Below, piece by piece: positions 7,686 to 16,058 of a stretch of 64,000 bases of DNA; the stretch's first letter is position 1; the number at the start of each line of letters is the position of its first letter. The stretch comes from Glycomyces terrestris (lineage in GTDB: Bacteria; Actinomycetota; Actinomycetes; Mycobacteriales; Micromonosporaceae): assembly GCF_003933745.1 (NCBI RefSeq), contig NZ_RSEB01000003.1, positions 620,001 to 684,000 of the forward strand, given 5' to 3'. The notes beneath the pieces are model-generated. The model saw nothing but the letters and a program-made list of their open reading frames with translations. It had not been told where the DNA came from and did no database searches. A program made the translations under genes and the position numbers.

Positions 7686-8705
7686 TCAGGCCCGCGGGCG
7701 CGCCGTCGAGTCGCGCTCGATGAGCTCGGCGTCGACCGACAGCTCCTGGGGGTACTCGTCGTCCTCGACCAGGGCCGCCTCCAGGGCCTGCACGCCCATG
7801 TCGTGGAGCGGGAGCGCCACGGTCGTGAGCGACGGGGTGAGGTCGCGCACGATCGGGATGTCGTCGAACCCGGCCACCGACACCTGGTCGGGGATGCTCA
7901 CCCCGCCCTCGCGCAGGGCCGTGCACAGGCCCGTGGCCTGCACGTCGGAGGTCACGAACACCGCGGTCGGGAGCCGCTCGCCCTCGAGGAGCCGCCGCCC
8001 GGCCTGGTAGCCGCCGTCGCGGGTGAACTCGGCGGGGACGTGCACGACCTCGGCGTCCTCGGGCAGCGCCGACAGGAACCCCTCGCGCCGCTCGCGCACC
8101 ACCTGGAGCTGCTCGGGGCCGGCCACCACCGCGAACCGCCGGTGCCCCAGCTCGGACAGGAACCGCGCCAGCGCGGCCGCGCCCTCCCGGTTCGCGGGCC
8201 GCACGACCCGCCCCGGCAGGCCCGGCTGCCCCACCGACACCACGGTCGCGCCCAGTTCGAGCAGGTCCGAGAGGTGCTCGGAGAGCCGCTGCTCGGCGGC
8301 CGTGTCGGTGGTCCGCGACCCGGCCACGATGACCGCGCGCGGCCGGTAGCCGCGCAGCGAGTCGAGGTGCTGCACCTCGGAGTCGGGGTCGATGCCGGTG
8401 TCGGCGATGAGGACCCGCACGTTCCGGCGCGCGGCCTCGGCGAGCACGCCGCCCGCGATCTGCCCGAAGTACGGGTCGGTCACGTCGTGCAGGAGCAGGG
8501 CCACGGTCTGGGACGTCGCCCGCGCGAGCACCTGCGCGCCGACGTTCGGGGCGTACCGCAACCGGCGCGCCGCCTCGCGCACCCGCTCGCTCAGCTGGTC
8601 GCTCACCCGGTGCGGGGAGCCGTTGAGCACGCGGGAGGCGGTGGCCACCGAGACGCCGGCGGCTCGGGCGACATCGGCCAGTCGGGCCGGTTGTTTGCGT
8701 TCCAT
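7686..8705 (-). CDS. LacI-family transcriptional regulator
   Basis: 339 residues. The N-terminal HTH is canonical (ARLADVARAAGVSVATASRVLNG), followed by the hinge helix region and a periplasmic-binding-like effector domain with VALLLHDVTDPYFGQIAGGV, AVFVTSDVQATGLCTAL and VSVAGFDDIPIVRDLTPSLTTV. Such proteins usually repress sugar-utilisation genes, but no sugar genes adjoin it, so the ligand is unknown. The start at 8705 is supported by a TAGCCT -10 box 7 nt upstream, implying a leaderless mRNA. It lies 34 nt downstream of the HAD phosphatase gene. Confidence 0.9.
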   Translation of the reverse strand: MERKQPARLADVARAAGVSVATASRVLNGSPHRVSDQLSERVREAARRLRYAPNVGAQVLARATSQTVALLLHDVTDPYFGQIAGGVLAEAARRNVRVLIADTGIDPDSEVQHLDSLRGYRPRAVIVAGSRTTDTAAEQRLSEHLSDLLELGATVVSVGQPGLPGRVVRPANREGAAALARFLSELGHRRFAVVAGPEQLQVVRERREGFLSALPEDAEVVHVPAEFTRDGGYQAGRRLLEGERLPTAVFVTSDVQATGLCTALREGGVSIPDQVSVAGFDDIPIVRDLTPSLTTVALPLHDMGVQALEAALVEDDEYPQELSVDAELIERDSTARPRA

Positions 8706-8712
8706 CCCGCTG

Positions 8713-8718
8713 AGGCTA
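8713..8718 (-). promoter_or_regulatory. -10 box (TAGCCT) of leaderless lacI-family gene
   Basis: TANNNT hexamer 7 nt upstream of the ATG at 8705. Confidence 0.5.
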
Positions 8719-8739
8719 CCCATCTGCGGAAAGCGCTGC

Positions 8740-9606
8740 TCAAGCGGTCCGGAGACGCCGTTCCCTCCACACTCGCCACACCACGTAGGCCACAGCGGCA
8801 ACACCGACGCCGGCGGCCGCGACCTTGAGCCGGTTGGGCTTGGACAGCTGCGGGCGCAGCGCGACGGGCCGCCGGAACGTCAGCTGCGGCCACCCCTCCT
8901 CCTGCGCGAGCCGCCGCAGCCCGCGGTCGGGGTTCACCGCGCGCGGGAAGCCCACGGCGCGGAGCATCGGCTCGTCGGTGATCGAGTCGGAGTACGCGAA
9001 CGACGCCGCGAGGTCGATGCCGCGCTCGGCCGCGAACGCCCGCATCGCCTCGGCCTTCGCGGGCCCGGCCGCGTAGAACTCGATCTCGCCGGTGTAGCGC
9101 CCGTCAGGGCCCACGACCATACGGGACGCGATCACGTCCGTCGCCCCGAGCATGCGCCCGATCGGCGCGACCATCTCCTCGCCCGAGGCGCTCACCAGCA
9201 CCACCGCGCGGCCCGCGGAGCGGTGCGCCTCGATGAGCGCGGCCGCCTCCGCGTACACCGCGGGCGCGATGAGCTCGTCGAGGGTCTCCTCGACGATCGC
9301 CTTCACCTCGTGCGCGGGCCAGCCGCGCGAGAGCTCGGCGACCGAGTCGCGGGTGCGCGCCATCTGCGCCTCGTCGGCCGACCCGCCCAGGCGGAACAGC
9401 AGGTGCGAGTAGCCGACCTTGAGGACGTCGCGGCGGGCGAGCAGGCCGCCCTGGTAGAGGGGGCGCGAGAACGCGAGGCTGGACGCCTTCGCGATGATCG
9501 TCTTGTCCAGGTCGAAGAAGACCGCGCCGCCGCGCGACCGGGCCGGCGCGGGGGCCGGTTCGAGCGAGAGTGCCGGTGAGCCGTTGCGGGGCTCCGCTGC
9601 GTTCAT
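8740..9606 (-). CDS. HAD-IB (SerB-like) phosphatase with C-terminal membrane helix
   Basis: 288 residues. HAD motif I is FFDLDKTIIAK (two catalytic Asp), motif II is VLVSASGEE, and motif III/IV is AYSDSITDEPML. The cap segment between motifs I and II is helical, placing it in the IB subfamily with phosphoserine-phosphatase-like and CicA-like proteins. The last 35 residues contain a hydrophobic helix (VAAAGVGVAAVAYVVWRVW) ending in basic residues, which anchors it to the membrane. The substrate is unknown. A TAGACT -10 box lies 6 nt before the ATG, and radA is transcribed divergently. Confidence 0.85.
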   Translation of the reverse strand: MNAAEPRNGSPALSLEPAPAPARSRGGAVFFDLDKTIIAKASSLAFSRPLYQGGLLARRDVLKVGYSHLLFRLGGSADEAQMARTRDSVAELSRGWPAHEVKAIVEETLDELIAPAVYAEAAALIEAHRSAGRAVVLVSASGEEMVAPIGRMLGATDVIASRMVVGPDGRYTGEIEFYAAGPAKAEAMRAFAAERGIDLAASFAYSDSITDEPMLRAVGFPRAVNPDRGLRRLAQEEGWPQLTFRRPVALRPQLSKPNRLKVAAAGVGVAAVAYVVWRVWRERRLRTA

Positions 9607-9612
9607 GCCGCC

Positions 9613-9618
9613 AGTCTA
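9613..9618 (-). promoter_or_regulatory. -10 box (TAGACT) of leaderless HAD gene
   Basis: TANNNT hexamer 6 nt upstream of the ATG at 9606. Confidence 0.6.
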
Positions 9619-9698
9619 GACAGCGCGGCAAACCCCTTTCGCCCACTTGTCCGTCCGGGCCGCCGACCGTGTCGGGCCGCGCTGTCGGTCCCGGCCCG

Positions 9699-9704
9699 TA
9701 AGCT
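9699..9704 (+). promoter_or_regulatory. radA: -10 box (TAAGCT) of leaderless radA
   Basis: TANNNT hexamer 6 nt upstream of the ATG at 9711; no Shine-Dalgarno is visible. Confidence 0.6.
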
Positions 9705-9710
9705 GGCGCC

Positions 9711-11111
9711 ATGCCGAAGAGCCAGCGAATCGCCTACGCCTGCGGGGCATGCGGGGCCCGCGTCCCCAAATGGGTCGGCCAGTGCCCCGAGTGCGGCGAG
9801 TGGGGCTCCATGGAGGAGACCGCCGCGCCGCCGCGCCAGGCCGCGGGCCCCGGCCCGGCCGCCACGGGCGCGCGCCGGCCCGCGATGCCGGCGTTGCGGA
9901 TCGGCACGGTCTCCGCCGAGCAGGCCGCGAGCCTGCCGACCGGGGTGGGCGAGTTCGACCGCGTCATGGGCGGCGGCATCGTCCCCGGCGGCGTGACCCT
10001 CATCTCGGGCGAGCCGGGCGTCGGCAAGTCGACGCTGCTCCTGGAGGTCGCGCACCGGTTCGGGGAGGCCGGGTACGGGCGCGCGCTCGTCGCCACCGGC
10101 GAGGAGTCGGCGGCCCAGGTGCGCCGCCGCGCCGACCGCACCGGGTGCCTCTCCGAGGAGCTGTACCTGGCGGCCGAGACCGATCTCGGCGCGGTGCTCG
10201 GGCACATCGAGGACGTGAAGCCGGGCCTGCTCGTGCTCGACTCGGTCCAGACGGTGCTCGCCCCCGACACCGACGGGGTCCCCGGCGGCGTCACGCAGGT
10301 GAAGGCGGTTGCCACCGCGATCACGCAGGAGGCCAAGGCGCGCAACATGGCCGTGATCCTCGTCGGGCATGTCACGAAGGACGGCAACATCGCGGGGCCG
10401 CGCGCCCTGGAGCACCTGGTGGACACCGTCGTCCACTTCGAGGGCGACCGGCATTCGATGCTGCGGCTGCTGCGCGGCGTCAAGAACCGCTTCGGGCCCT
10501 CGGACGAGGTGGGCTGCTTCGAGATGACCGAGGACGGCATCGTCTCGCTCGCCGACCCGTCGGGGCTGTTCCTCGACGACGCCCCGACCGAGCCGACGCC
10601 GGGCACGTGCGTCACGGTGACGATGGAGGGCCGCCGGGCGGTGCCGGTGGAGGTGCAGGCGCTGCTGGGGAAGTCGGTGAAGGACGGCGCGATCCCGCGC
10701 CACACGGTCTCGGGGCTCGACCAGGCGCGGTTGAACATGGTGCTGGCGGTGCTCACGCGCCGCGGCGGGATGCGGCTGCTCGACCGCGAGGTGTACGCGA
10801 CGACGATCGGCGGCATCCGCGTGCGCGAGCCCGCTTCGGATCTGGCGCTGGCGCTGGCGCTGGTGAGCGCGGAGCAGGAGATCGCGGTGAGCGCGGACCT
10901 GGTGGCGATCGGCGAGGTGAGCCTGACGGGGCAGGTGCGCCGGACGGTGAACGCGGACCGGCGGGTCAGCGAGGCGGCCCGGCTGGGGTTCAAGACGGCG
11001 ATCGTGCCGAAGGGCTCGGTGTCGGAGCGGCACCGGATCGAGGTGGTCGAGGTGGAGACGATCAACGACGCGAAGCGCGCCGCGGCCCGCACATGGGCGC
11101 GCCGGGGCTGA
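9711..11111 (+). CDS. radA: DNA repair protein RadA (Sms)
   Basis: 466 residues with every RadA hallmark: a four-cysteine zinc finger at residues 11, 14, 25 and 28 (CGAC...CPEC), Walker A GEPGVGKST near residue 100, Walker B LLVLDSVQT, the family motif KNRFG near 258, and a C-terminal Lon-like domain with AVLTRRGGMRLLDREVYATTIGG. RadA is a hexameric DnaB-like helicase that drives branch migration of recombination intermediates with RecA. In many actinobacteria disA (di-adenylate cyclase) follows radA; here the next 318 nt hold no gene. Confidence 0.96.
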   Translation: MPKSQRIAYACGACGARVPKWVGQCPECGEWGSMEETAAPPRQAAGPGPAATGARRPAMPALRIGTVSAEQAASLPTGVGEFDRVMGGGIVPGGVTLISGEPGVGKSTLLLEVAHRFGEAGYGRALVATGEESAAQVRRRADRTGCLSEELYLAAETDLGAVLGHIEDVKPGLLVLDSVQTVLAPDTDGVPGGVTQVKAVATAITQEAKARNMAVILVGHVTKDGNIAGPRALEHLVDTVVHFEGDRHSMLRLLRGVKNRFGPSDEVGCFEMTEDGIVSLADPSGLFLDDAPTEPTPGTCVTVTMEGRRAVPVEVQALLGKSVKDGAIPRHTVSGLDQARLNMVLAVLTRRGGMRLLDREVYATTIGGIRVREPASDLALALALVSAEQEIAVSADLVAIGEVSLTGQVRRTVNADRRVSEAARLGFKTAIVPKGSVSERHRIEVVEVETINDAKRAAARTWARRG

Positions 11112-11429
11112 CGACCGGACTGGTGTGCTCGGGCCGGTGGAGGTGGCCCGGGTCTGCGCGCGGGTCGTCGGGGGCTGATTCTAAGCTGCGCGGGCCCGGG
11201 GCCGGTCGCGGTTGCACTCCGGCGCTGTACTCGGCGAGCCTTCCGGCGAAGATCCTGGGCTGCGCTGGTGCAGCTCTCGTGGTGCCGGGCTTCGGGGCCA
11301 CGCGGGATCGCCGGCCCGGCCTCGCGGGATTGTCGGACCCCTCTGGCACCTTTGACAACCGGGGGCCCACCCCTGGGGCCTGCGCGGCTCGGACCCTGCC
11401 CTGTGGACGGCGGTTCTTACACTCGGTGC
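11112..11429. other. 318-nt non-coding stretch after radA
   Basis: No supportable gene. The right end carries the promoter of the Ser/Gly-rich protein. A TAAGCT hexamer at 11182-11187 could start a short non-coding transcript but has no other support. disA, the usual neighbour, is missing. Confidence 0.4.
11418..11423 (+). promoter_or_regulatory. -10 box (TACACT) of leaderless Ser/Gly-rich protein gene
   Basis: TANNNT hexamer 6 nt upstream of the ATG at 11430. Confidence 0.55.
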
Positions 11430-11807
11430 ATGAGCGGTTCACAGTTCAACGGCTTCCTGGTGGTCGGCGCGATCGCGGTCATCGTGCTGTTCATCGCGAT
11501 CCTCTTCGGGAACGCGAAGGCCCGCAAGGACAAGTCGCCCAAGCGGGACCGCTCGACCTACGACGGCGGCGGCGCCTACACCGCGACCTACGTCGGTGAC
11601 GGCGGCTCCTCCCAGAGCGGCTCCGGCGCCGACTGCGATTCGGGCTCCACCGCTTCCAGCTCCTCCGGCACCTCCTCCTCTTCCACCTCCAGTTCTTCCA
11701 GCGGCTGGAGCTGGGGTTGGGTCGGCGGTGACTCGGGCGGCGGCTGGGGTGGCGGCGGCGACTCCGGTGGCGGAGGCGGCGGCGACGGCGGTGGCGGCAG
11801 CTGCTGA
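11430..11807 (+). CDS. small membrane protein with Ser- and Gly-rich tail
   Basis: 125 residues: one N-terminal membrane helix (GFLVVGAIAVIVLFIAILFG), a short basic stretch (KARKDKSPKRDR), then a tail dominated by Ser runs, a WSWGW patch, and Gly-rich repeats ending GGGGSC with the cysteine as last residue. The tail resembles low-complexity ends of TPM-domain membrane proteins, but no TPM domain is present. The topology suggests a cytosolic disordered tail. No function can be assigned. The start is supported by a leaderless-type promoter. Confidence 0.6.
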   Translation: MSGSQFNGFLVVGAIAVIVLFIAILFGNAKARKDKSPKRDRSTYDGGGAYTATYVGDGGSSQSGSGADCDSGSTASSSSGTSSSSTSSSSSGWSWGWVGGDSGGGWGGGGDSGGGGGGDGGGGSC

Positions 11808-11928
11808 GCCCGGCCGGATCGCCACCGGCGGTCTCGCCGAGCCGCACGGACTCCGGCCGAGCAGCGCGCCGCATCGTGCGACCGCCGGCCTCGGCTCCGC
11901 GTCGGCAGGGGCGCGCCCTTCCGGACCG

Positions 11929-12378
11929 CTACTTGGTCAGGACCAGGGCGACGATCGAGACGACCAGGCTGAGGATGCCGGCGATCTGGGCGGCGATCTC
12001 CAGCGGTGACGAGCGCCGCGGGCCGGCCGGTTCCGGGCCGGCCGACTGGGAGGGCGTGACGCCGTACGGGACCGCGCCGTCGTAGACCACGGGCCGCGCG
12101 GCCGGGAGGCCGCGAGCGGTCATGGCCACCAAGGCGATCCACAGCGCGAGGAAGGCGACGAGGCCCGACCACACGCCCGTGCTCGCCTGGTTCATGTAGG
12201 ACACCACCGCGATCGCGAACGACGCGACCGTGAGCACGCTGACGGCCGTGATCGCGAACGCGCCGTGCGCCCGCGCGTCGCCGCGCTGTTTCCGCTTGCG
12301 GTTCATGGAGATCGGTACCGCGATGAAGGTGGCGATGAGTCCGGCCACGACGGCGATGACGGCGTAAGCGATGAGCAT
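11929..12378 (-). CDS. small polytopic membrane protein, unknown function
   Basis: 149 residues with four predicted membrane helices: one at the N-terminus (IAYAVIAVVAGLIATFIAV), two central ones and one at the C-terminal end (AAQIAGILSLVVSIVALVLTK). A proline-rich loop of about 35 residues separates helices 3 and 4. The short basic segment NRKRKQRGD after helix 1 indicates that loop is cytosolic. AAAGG lies 7 nt before the ATG. I do not recognise a family. Confidence 0.6.
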   Translation of the reverse strand: MLIAYAVIAVVAGLIATFIAVPISMNRKRKQRGDARAHGAFAITAVSVLTVASFAIAVVSYMNQASTGVWSGLVAFLALWIALVAMTARGLPAARPVVYDGAVPYGVTPSQSAGPEPAGPRRSSPLEIAAQIAGILSLVVSIVALVLTK

Positions 12379-12410
12379 GGGCAGCCTTTCTCTTCAGAAC
12401 AGGATGCCAG

Positions 12411-12427
12411 GCGCGCGCCCCGCGCGC
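12411..12427 (-). terminator. hairpin after the first LAL regulator
   Basis: GCGCGCG, CCC loop, CGCGCGC, located 42 nt beyond the regulator's stop. Confidence 0.5.
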
Positions 12428-12468
12428 AGTCCTCAATGCAGGCGGGATTTTCGCGGGTGCAGCGGCGT

Positions 12469-15195
12469 CTACAGGCCCAGCTTGGCGAGTTCGGTGCGGG
12501 AGGCCACGCCGAGCTTCGGGTACGCCTTGTACAGGTGGTACCCGGCGGTGCGGGGGCTGAGGTAGAGCTGCTCGCCGATCTCGCGGTTGCTCAGGCCCGC
12601 GGCGGCGAGGCGGACCACTTGGAGCTCTTGGGGAGTGAGCCTCCCGGCGAGGTCGGGGGCGGCCTCGACGGGGCCGGCGTCGCCCGCGGCGCGGAGTTCG
12701 CGCCGGGCCCGTTCGGTCCACGGCTCGGCGCCGAGGCGTTCGAACACCGCTGCGGCCGAACGCAGGCGGCTTTTCGCCTCCGTGACGCGGCGGGCGCGGC
12801 GGAGCCATTCGCCCAGGAGGAGGTCGGTGCGGGCGGTCTCGAACGGGAAGCCGTCGGCGTCGCGGTGGAGTTCGGCGGCGCGCTCGAAGTGGGCGCCGGC
12901 GGCGTCGTCGGGGGCGAGGAGGCCGCGGAGGCGGGCGACGAGCGCCGCGGAGTGGGTCTCGCCGGTGGCCTCGGCCCACTGCGTGTACCAGGCGAACAGG
13001 GCCGTGACCCGGTCGGGTTCGCCGGCGCGCACGGCCGCCTCGACGGTGTCGGGGACGAACTGGATGATGTCGGCGGGCCCGGTCGAGTCGAAGCCGGCCA
13101 TGAGGCGGTCGAGCGCTTCCTCGTTGCGGCCCAGGGAGAAGTCGAGGAGCCCTTCGGCGACGTCGATCTTGACGGCGGTGTCGGCGGGCGCGAGTTCGCG
13201 CATGGTGTCGGCGAGTTCGGCGACGCGTTCGCGGTCGCCGCGGAGGGCCGCGATCGGGGCGAGGACGTAGGCGCGGGCCTTGACGGTGCCGATGAGCTGG
13301 CCGATCTCGACGGCGAGGTCGATGAGGTTCTCGGCGAGCGCTTCGGCGTCCTTCCAGCGGCCGCGGTGGAACTCGGTGACGGCGTTCATCATGAGCAGGC
13401 GCGGGAGGGCGCCGGCGGCGCCGGTCTGGCGGGCGAGGCGGACGGCGGTGGCGGCGGTGTGCTCGGCGGCGGCGATGTCGCCGAGGAGGGTCTGCCACCA
13501 GGCGACCATGGCGCGGTCCTCGGCGGAGACGGCGTCGCCGAAGCCGACGTGGATGTCGATGAGGCGGCGGAGCGCGGCGACCCCGTCGGCGACCGAGACG
13601 GCGCAGGAGCGGTTGAGGCCGGCGGTGGCGGTGGCGAGGTCCCTGACCCACGGCGAGTGGTCGATGCGGAGGCGTTCGGCGTGCTCGGCGGCGACCTCGG
13701 CGCGGGAGAAGTCCCCGGTCTGCCAGGCGAGTTCGACGGCGCGGAACAGCGGGTAGCCGGCGGCCTCGGGCTGGGCGGCCGTGTAGTGGTCGGCGGCCTC
13801 CATGTAGAGGCGGTAGGAGCCGCGGACGTCGTTGTTCCAGGCGGCGACGCCGGCGGCGACGAGGGTGGCGCGGGCCAGGATCGCGCGGTCCTCTGTGGAC
13901 CGTGTGATGTGGCCGTAGAGCTCCCACGCCTTGGGGCCGTGGCCGGCCGCGGCGGCGGCTTCGGCGGCGCGGAGGAGGCGGCGGCCGCGTTCGGGGCCTT
14001 CGGGGGTGAAGGCGGCGGCGCGTTCGAAGGTCGCGTACTCGACGCCGAGGCCGCCGCAGGTGGAGGCGCATTCCGCGGAGGCTTCGAGGGCGGCGGCGAT
14101 GGCCTCGTCGGGGCCGGTGGCGGCCGCGGCGAGGTGGAAGGGCCGGCGGTGGTCGTCCGGTTCCATGACGTCGGCGAGGACGCGGTGCGCTTCGAGCCGC
14201 CGGTACACGGGCGCGCCCTGGTAGGCGGCGGACCGGATGAGGGGGTGGCCGAACGTGAAGCGGCCGCCCTGGAAGCGCACGAGGTCGTCGGCCTCGGCGG
14301 GGGCGAGGTCGGTGAGCTGGGCGCCGAGTTTGGCGGCGGCGTCGAGGACGAGCGCGGTGTCGGCGGTGTCGTCGGCGGCGATGAGCAGCAGGAGGGTGCG
14401 GGTGGTCTCGGGGAGGCCGCCGATGCGGTCGCCGAAGACCTGCTTGAGGCGGGTGGTGGTGGAGCGGGCGCCGGTCCAGTCGGCGGCGAGGCGGGTCTCG
14501 GCCTCGGCGGCGGGGAGTTCGAGGAGGGCGAGCGGGTTGCCCTCGGCGGAGCGGAGGACGCGGCCGCGCGCGTCGAGCGGGAGGGTGCCGAGCCGGTCGG
14601 AGAGGAGCGCCCCGGCGGCGGCGTCGTCCAAGGGCCCCAGCGGCATCTCGTCGAGGCCGGGGGTGGGGAACGGGGGCGCGTAGCCCTCCCGCACGGTGAG
14701 GAGCATCGCGACGGGCTCGGCGGTGAGGCGCTTCGCGATGAAGAGGAGGACGGCCGCGGAGTCGGGGTCGAGCCAGTGGGCGTCGTCCACGATGCACAGC
14801 ACGGGGCGCTTCGCGGCCGCGGCGCCGAGGAGGCTCAGGGCCGCGAGGCCGACGGTGAAGCGCAGGTCGCCGGGGGGCGCGGCCTTGTCGGGCGCGGGCG
14901 AGAGGCCGAGGGTGCGGGAGAGGACGCACGCGTGGTGCTCGGGGACGGCCTCGAGGTGCCCGGCGAGCGGCAGCAGGAGCGCCTGGAGGCCCGCGAAGGA
15001 CCAGGAGTGCTCGGATTCGACGCCGGTGCAGCGCAGCACGGTGAAGTCCGCGGCGGTCTCGGCGGCCGCCGCCACCAGGCTCGACTTGCCGATGCCGGCC
15101 TCGCCGCGCACCACGAGCGCCGACCCGCGGCCCTCGCGGGCGCGGGCGAGGCGGTCGGCGAGGGCGGCGGTCTCCGTGTCGCGTCCGTACAGCAC
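12469..15195 (-). CDS. LAL-type (large ATP-binding LuxR) transcriptional regulator 1
   Basis: 908 residues. The N-terminal AAA/STAND ATPase has Walker A RGEAGIGKSS near residue 30 and Walker B VLCIVDDAHWLD. A long helical, TPR-like middle follows, and a C-terminal LuxR HTH (LTPQELQVVRLAAAGLSNREIGEQLYLSPRTAGYHL) binds DNA. LALs activate sugar, antibiotic and efflux genes on ligand binding. The start is a GTG with TACCGT 7 nt upstream; a much longer open frame upstream overlaps the FMN reductase and is rejected. It is paralogous to the regulator at 17479-20292, and both lie near MFS transporter genes. Confidence 0.9.
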   Translation of the reverse strand: MLYGRDTETAALADRLARAREGRGSALVVRGEAGIGKSSLVAAAAETAADFTVLRCTGVESEHSWSFAGLQALLLPLAGHLEAVPEHHACVLSRTLGLSPAPDKAAPPGDLRFTVGLAALSLLGAAAAKRPVLCIVDDAHWLDPDSAAVLLFIAKRLTAEPVAMLLTVREGYAPPFPTPGLDEMPLGPLDDAAAGALLSDRLGTLPLDARGRVLRSAEGNPLALLELPAAEAETRLAADWTGARSTTTRLKQVFGDRIGGLPETTRTLLLLIAADDTADTALVLDAAAKLGAQLTDLAPAEADDLVRFQGGRFTFGHPLIRSAAYQGAPVYRRLEAHRVLADVMEPDDHRRPFHLAAAATGPDEAIAAALEASAECASTCGGLGVEYATFERAAAFTPEGPERGRRLLRAAEAAAAAGHGPKAWELYGHITRSTEDRAILARATLVAAGVAAWNNDVRGSYRLYMEAADHYTAAQPEAAGYPLFRAVELAWQTGDFSRAEVAAEHAERLRIDHSPWVRDLATATAGLNRSCAVSVADGVAALRRLIDIHVGFGDAVSAEDRAMVAWWQTLLGDIAAAEHTAATAVRLARQTGAAGALPRLLMMNAVTEFHRGRWKDAEALAENLIDLAVEIGQLIGTVKARAYVLAPIAALRGDRERVAELADTMRELAPADTAVKIDVAEGLLDFSLGRNEEALDRLMAGFDSTGPADIIQFVPDTVEAAVRAGEPDRVTALFAWYTQWAEATGETHSAALVARLRGLLAPDDAAGAHFERAAELHRDADGFPFETARTDLLLGEWLRRARRVTEAKSRLRSAAAVFERLGAEPWTERARRELRAAGDAGPVEAAPDLAGRLTPQELQVVRLAAAGLSNREIGEQLYLSPRTAGYHLYKAYPKLGVASRTELAKLGL

Positions 15196-15202
15196 GGCTC
15201 CA

Positions 15203-15208
15203 ACGGTA
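15203..15208 (-). promoter_or_regulatory. -10 box (TACCGT) of leaderless LAL regulator 1
   Basis: TANNNT hexamer 7 nt upstream of the GTG at 15195. Confidence 0.5.
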
Positions 15209-15269
15209 CCGCCGCCCGTCCGGTTCGCCCCGGATCCGGCCCGGCCGGCTGGGGCCGGCCCGCGCCCGG

Positions 15270-15872
15270 CTAGAACGGGCTCGGCATGGGGCTCGCGGCG
15301 CGCGCGTTCGCGAGGGCCCGGCCCCACCAGTGGAGCTCGTCGAGGAGCGTCTTCGCGGCCGGCTCGTTCTCCTCGAACTTGGTGAACTCGCCGCGCTCGT
15401 CGAAGTGCTGGTAGAAGCGCGGGAACGAGATCGAGTTGCGGATCGTCAGGGTGCGCAGCTCGGGGAAGATCTGGCGCAGGTGCTGGGCCGCGTTCTGGCC
15501 GCCGGAGAGCTTGCCGCCGTAGGTGATCATCGCGACGGGCTTCGCGGCCCACTCGTTCATGTAGTAGTCGATCGCGTGCTTGAGGGACGCCGGGATCGAC
15601 ATGTTGTACTCGCCCGAGACGACCACGAACGCGTCGGCGCGGTCGAGGCGCTCGGCGAGGGCCGCGACGGGCGCGGACCGGTCGGCGTCCGTGGACCACA
15701 TGTCGTGCTCGGCGAGGTGCTGGGGCAGGTCGGCGTCGAGCAGGTCGATGACGTCGACGTCGAAGCCGCCGTGCCCGCGGGCGACCCCGGCGATCCAGTT
15801 CGCGGGGGCGGGCGCCCAGCGGCCTTCGCGGGTCGAGCCGATGATGACGCCGAGACGCAGTTTGTCGCTCAT
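15270..15872 (-). CDS. NAD(P)H-dependent FMN reductase (flavodoxin-like)
   Basis: 200 residues, a complete NADPH-dependent FMN reductase fold. The phosphate-binding loop is GSTREGRWAPA after the first strand, and the family motif is GEYNMSIPASLKHAIDYY. It reduces flavin, or quinone and azo compounds, with NAD(P)H in the cytosol. AAGGA 7 nt before the ATG supports the start. It lies between LAL regulator 1 and the divergent MFS gene, so it may help detoxify compounds that the transporter handles. Confidence 0.88.
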   Translation of the reverse strand: MSDKLRLGVIIGSTREGRWAPAPANWIAGVARGHGGFDVDVIDLLDADLPQHLAEHDMWSTDADRSAPVAALAERLDRADAFVVVSGEYNMSIPASLKHAIDYYMNEWAAKPVAMITYGGKLSGGQNAAQHLRQIFPELRTLTIRNSISFPRFYQHFDERGEFTKFEENEPAAKTLLDELHWWGRALANARAASPMPSPF

Positions 15873-15935
15873 GTTCGGTTCCTTCGCAGTCGGTGCGGTT
15901 CGGGTCCGAAGGTACGGACGGACCGACGTGGGCGA

Positions 15936-15958
15936 CATCTGTCGACCGACTGGGCGGC
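15936..15958. promoter_or_regulatory. shared upstream element (copy 1) before the MFS gene
   Basis: CATCTGTC-N3-CGACTGGG, about 100 nt upstream of the MFS start. The same split motif occurs at 20356-20378 in the intergenic region of the second LAL/MFS pair, which makes it a candidate operator for these regulators. Confidence 0.45.
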
Positions 15959-16045
15959 GACTGTATCCGCAGGTGACGGAAGGAGGCGGGCGACCGGTCG
16001 GGGCGGCCGGTCGGTCGACGGATGCGGGCCCGGTCGGTCCGTTCG

Positions 16046-16051
16046 TAGCGT
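16046..16051 (+). promoter_or_regulatory. -10 box (TAGCGT) of leaderless MFS gene
   Basis: TANNNT hexamer 7 nt upstream of the ATG at 16059; identical hexamer and spacing to the half-MFS gene at 20494. Confidence 0.55.
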
Positions 16052-16058
16052 GGCGGCC

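Noticed and set aside
15196-15699. N-terminal extension of LAL regulator 1 over the FMN reductase gene.
   Set aside because: The extension is Arg-rich shadow sequence of the reductase, and the ATPase domain begins at the GTG with a -10 box.
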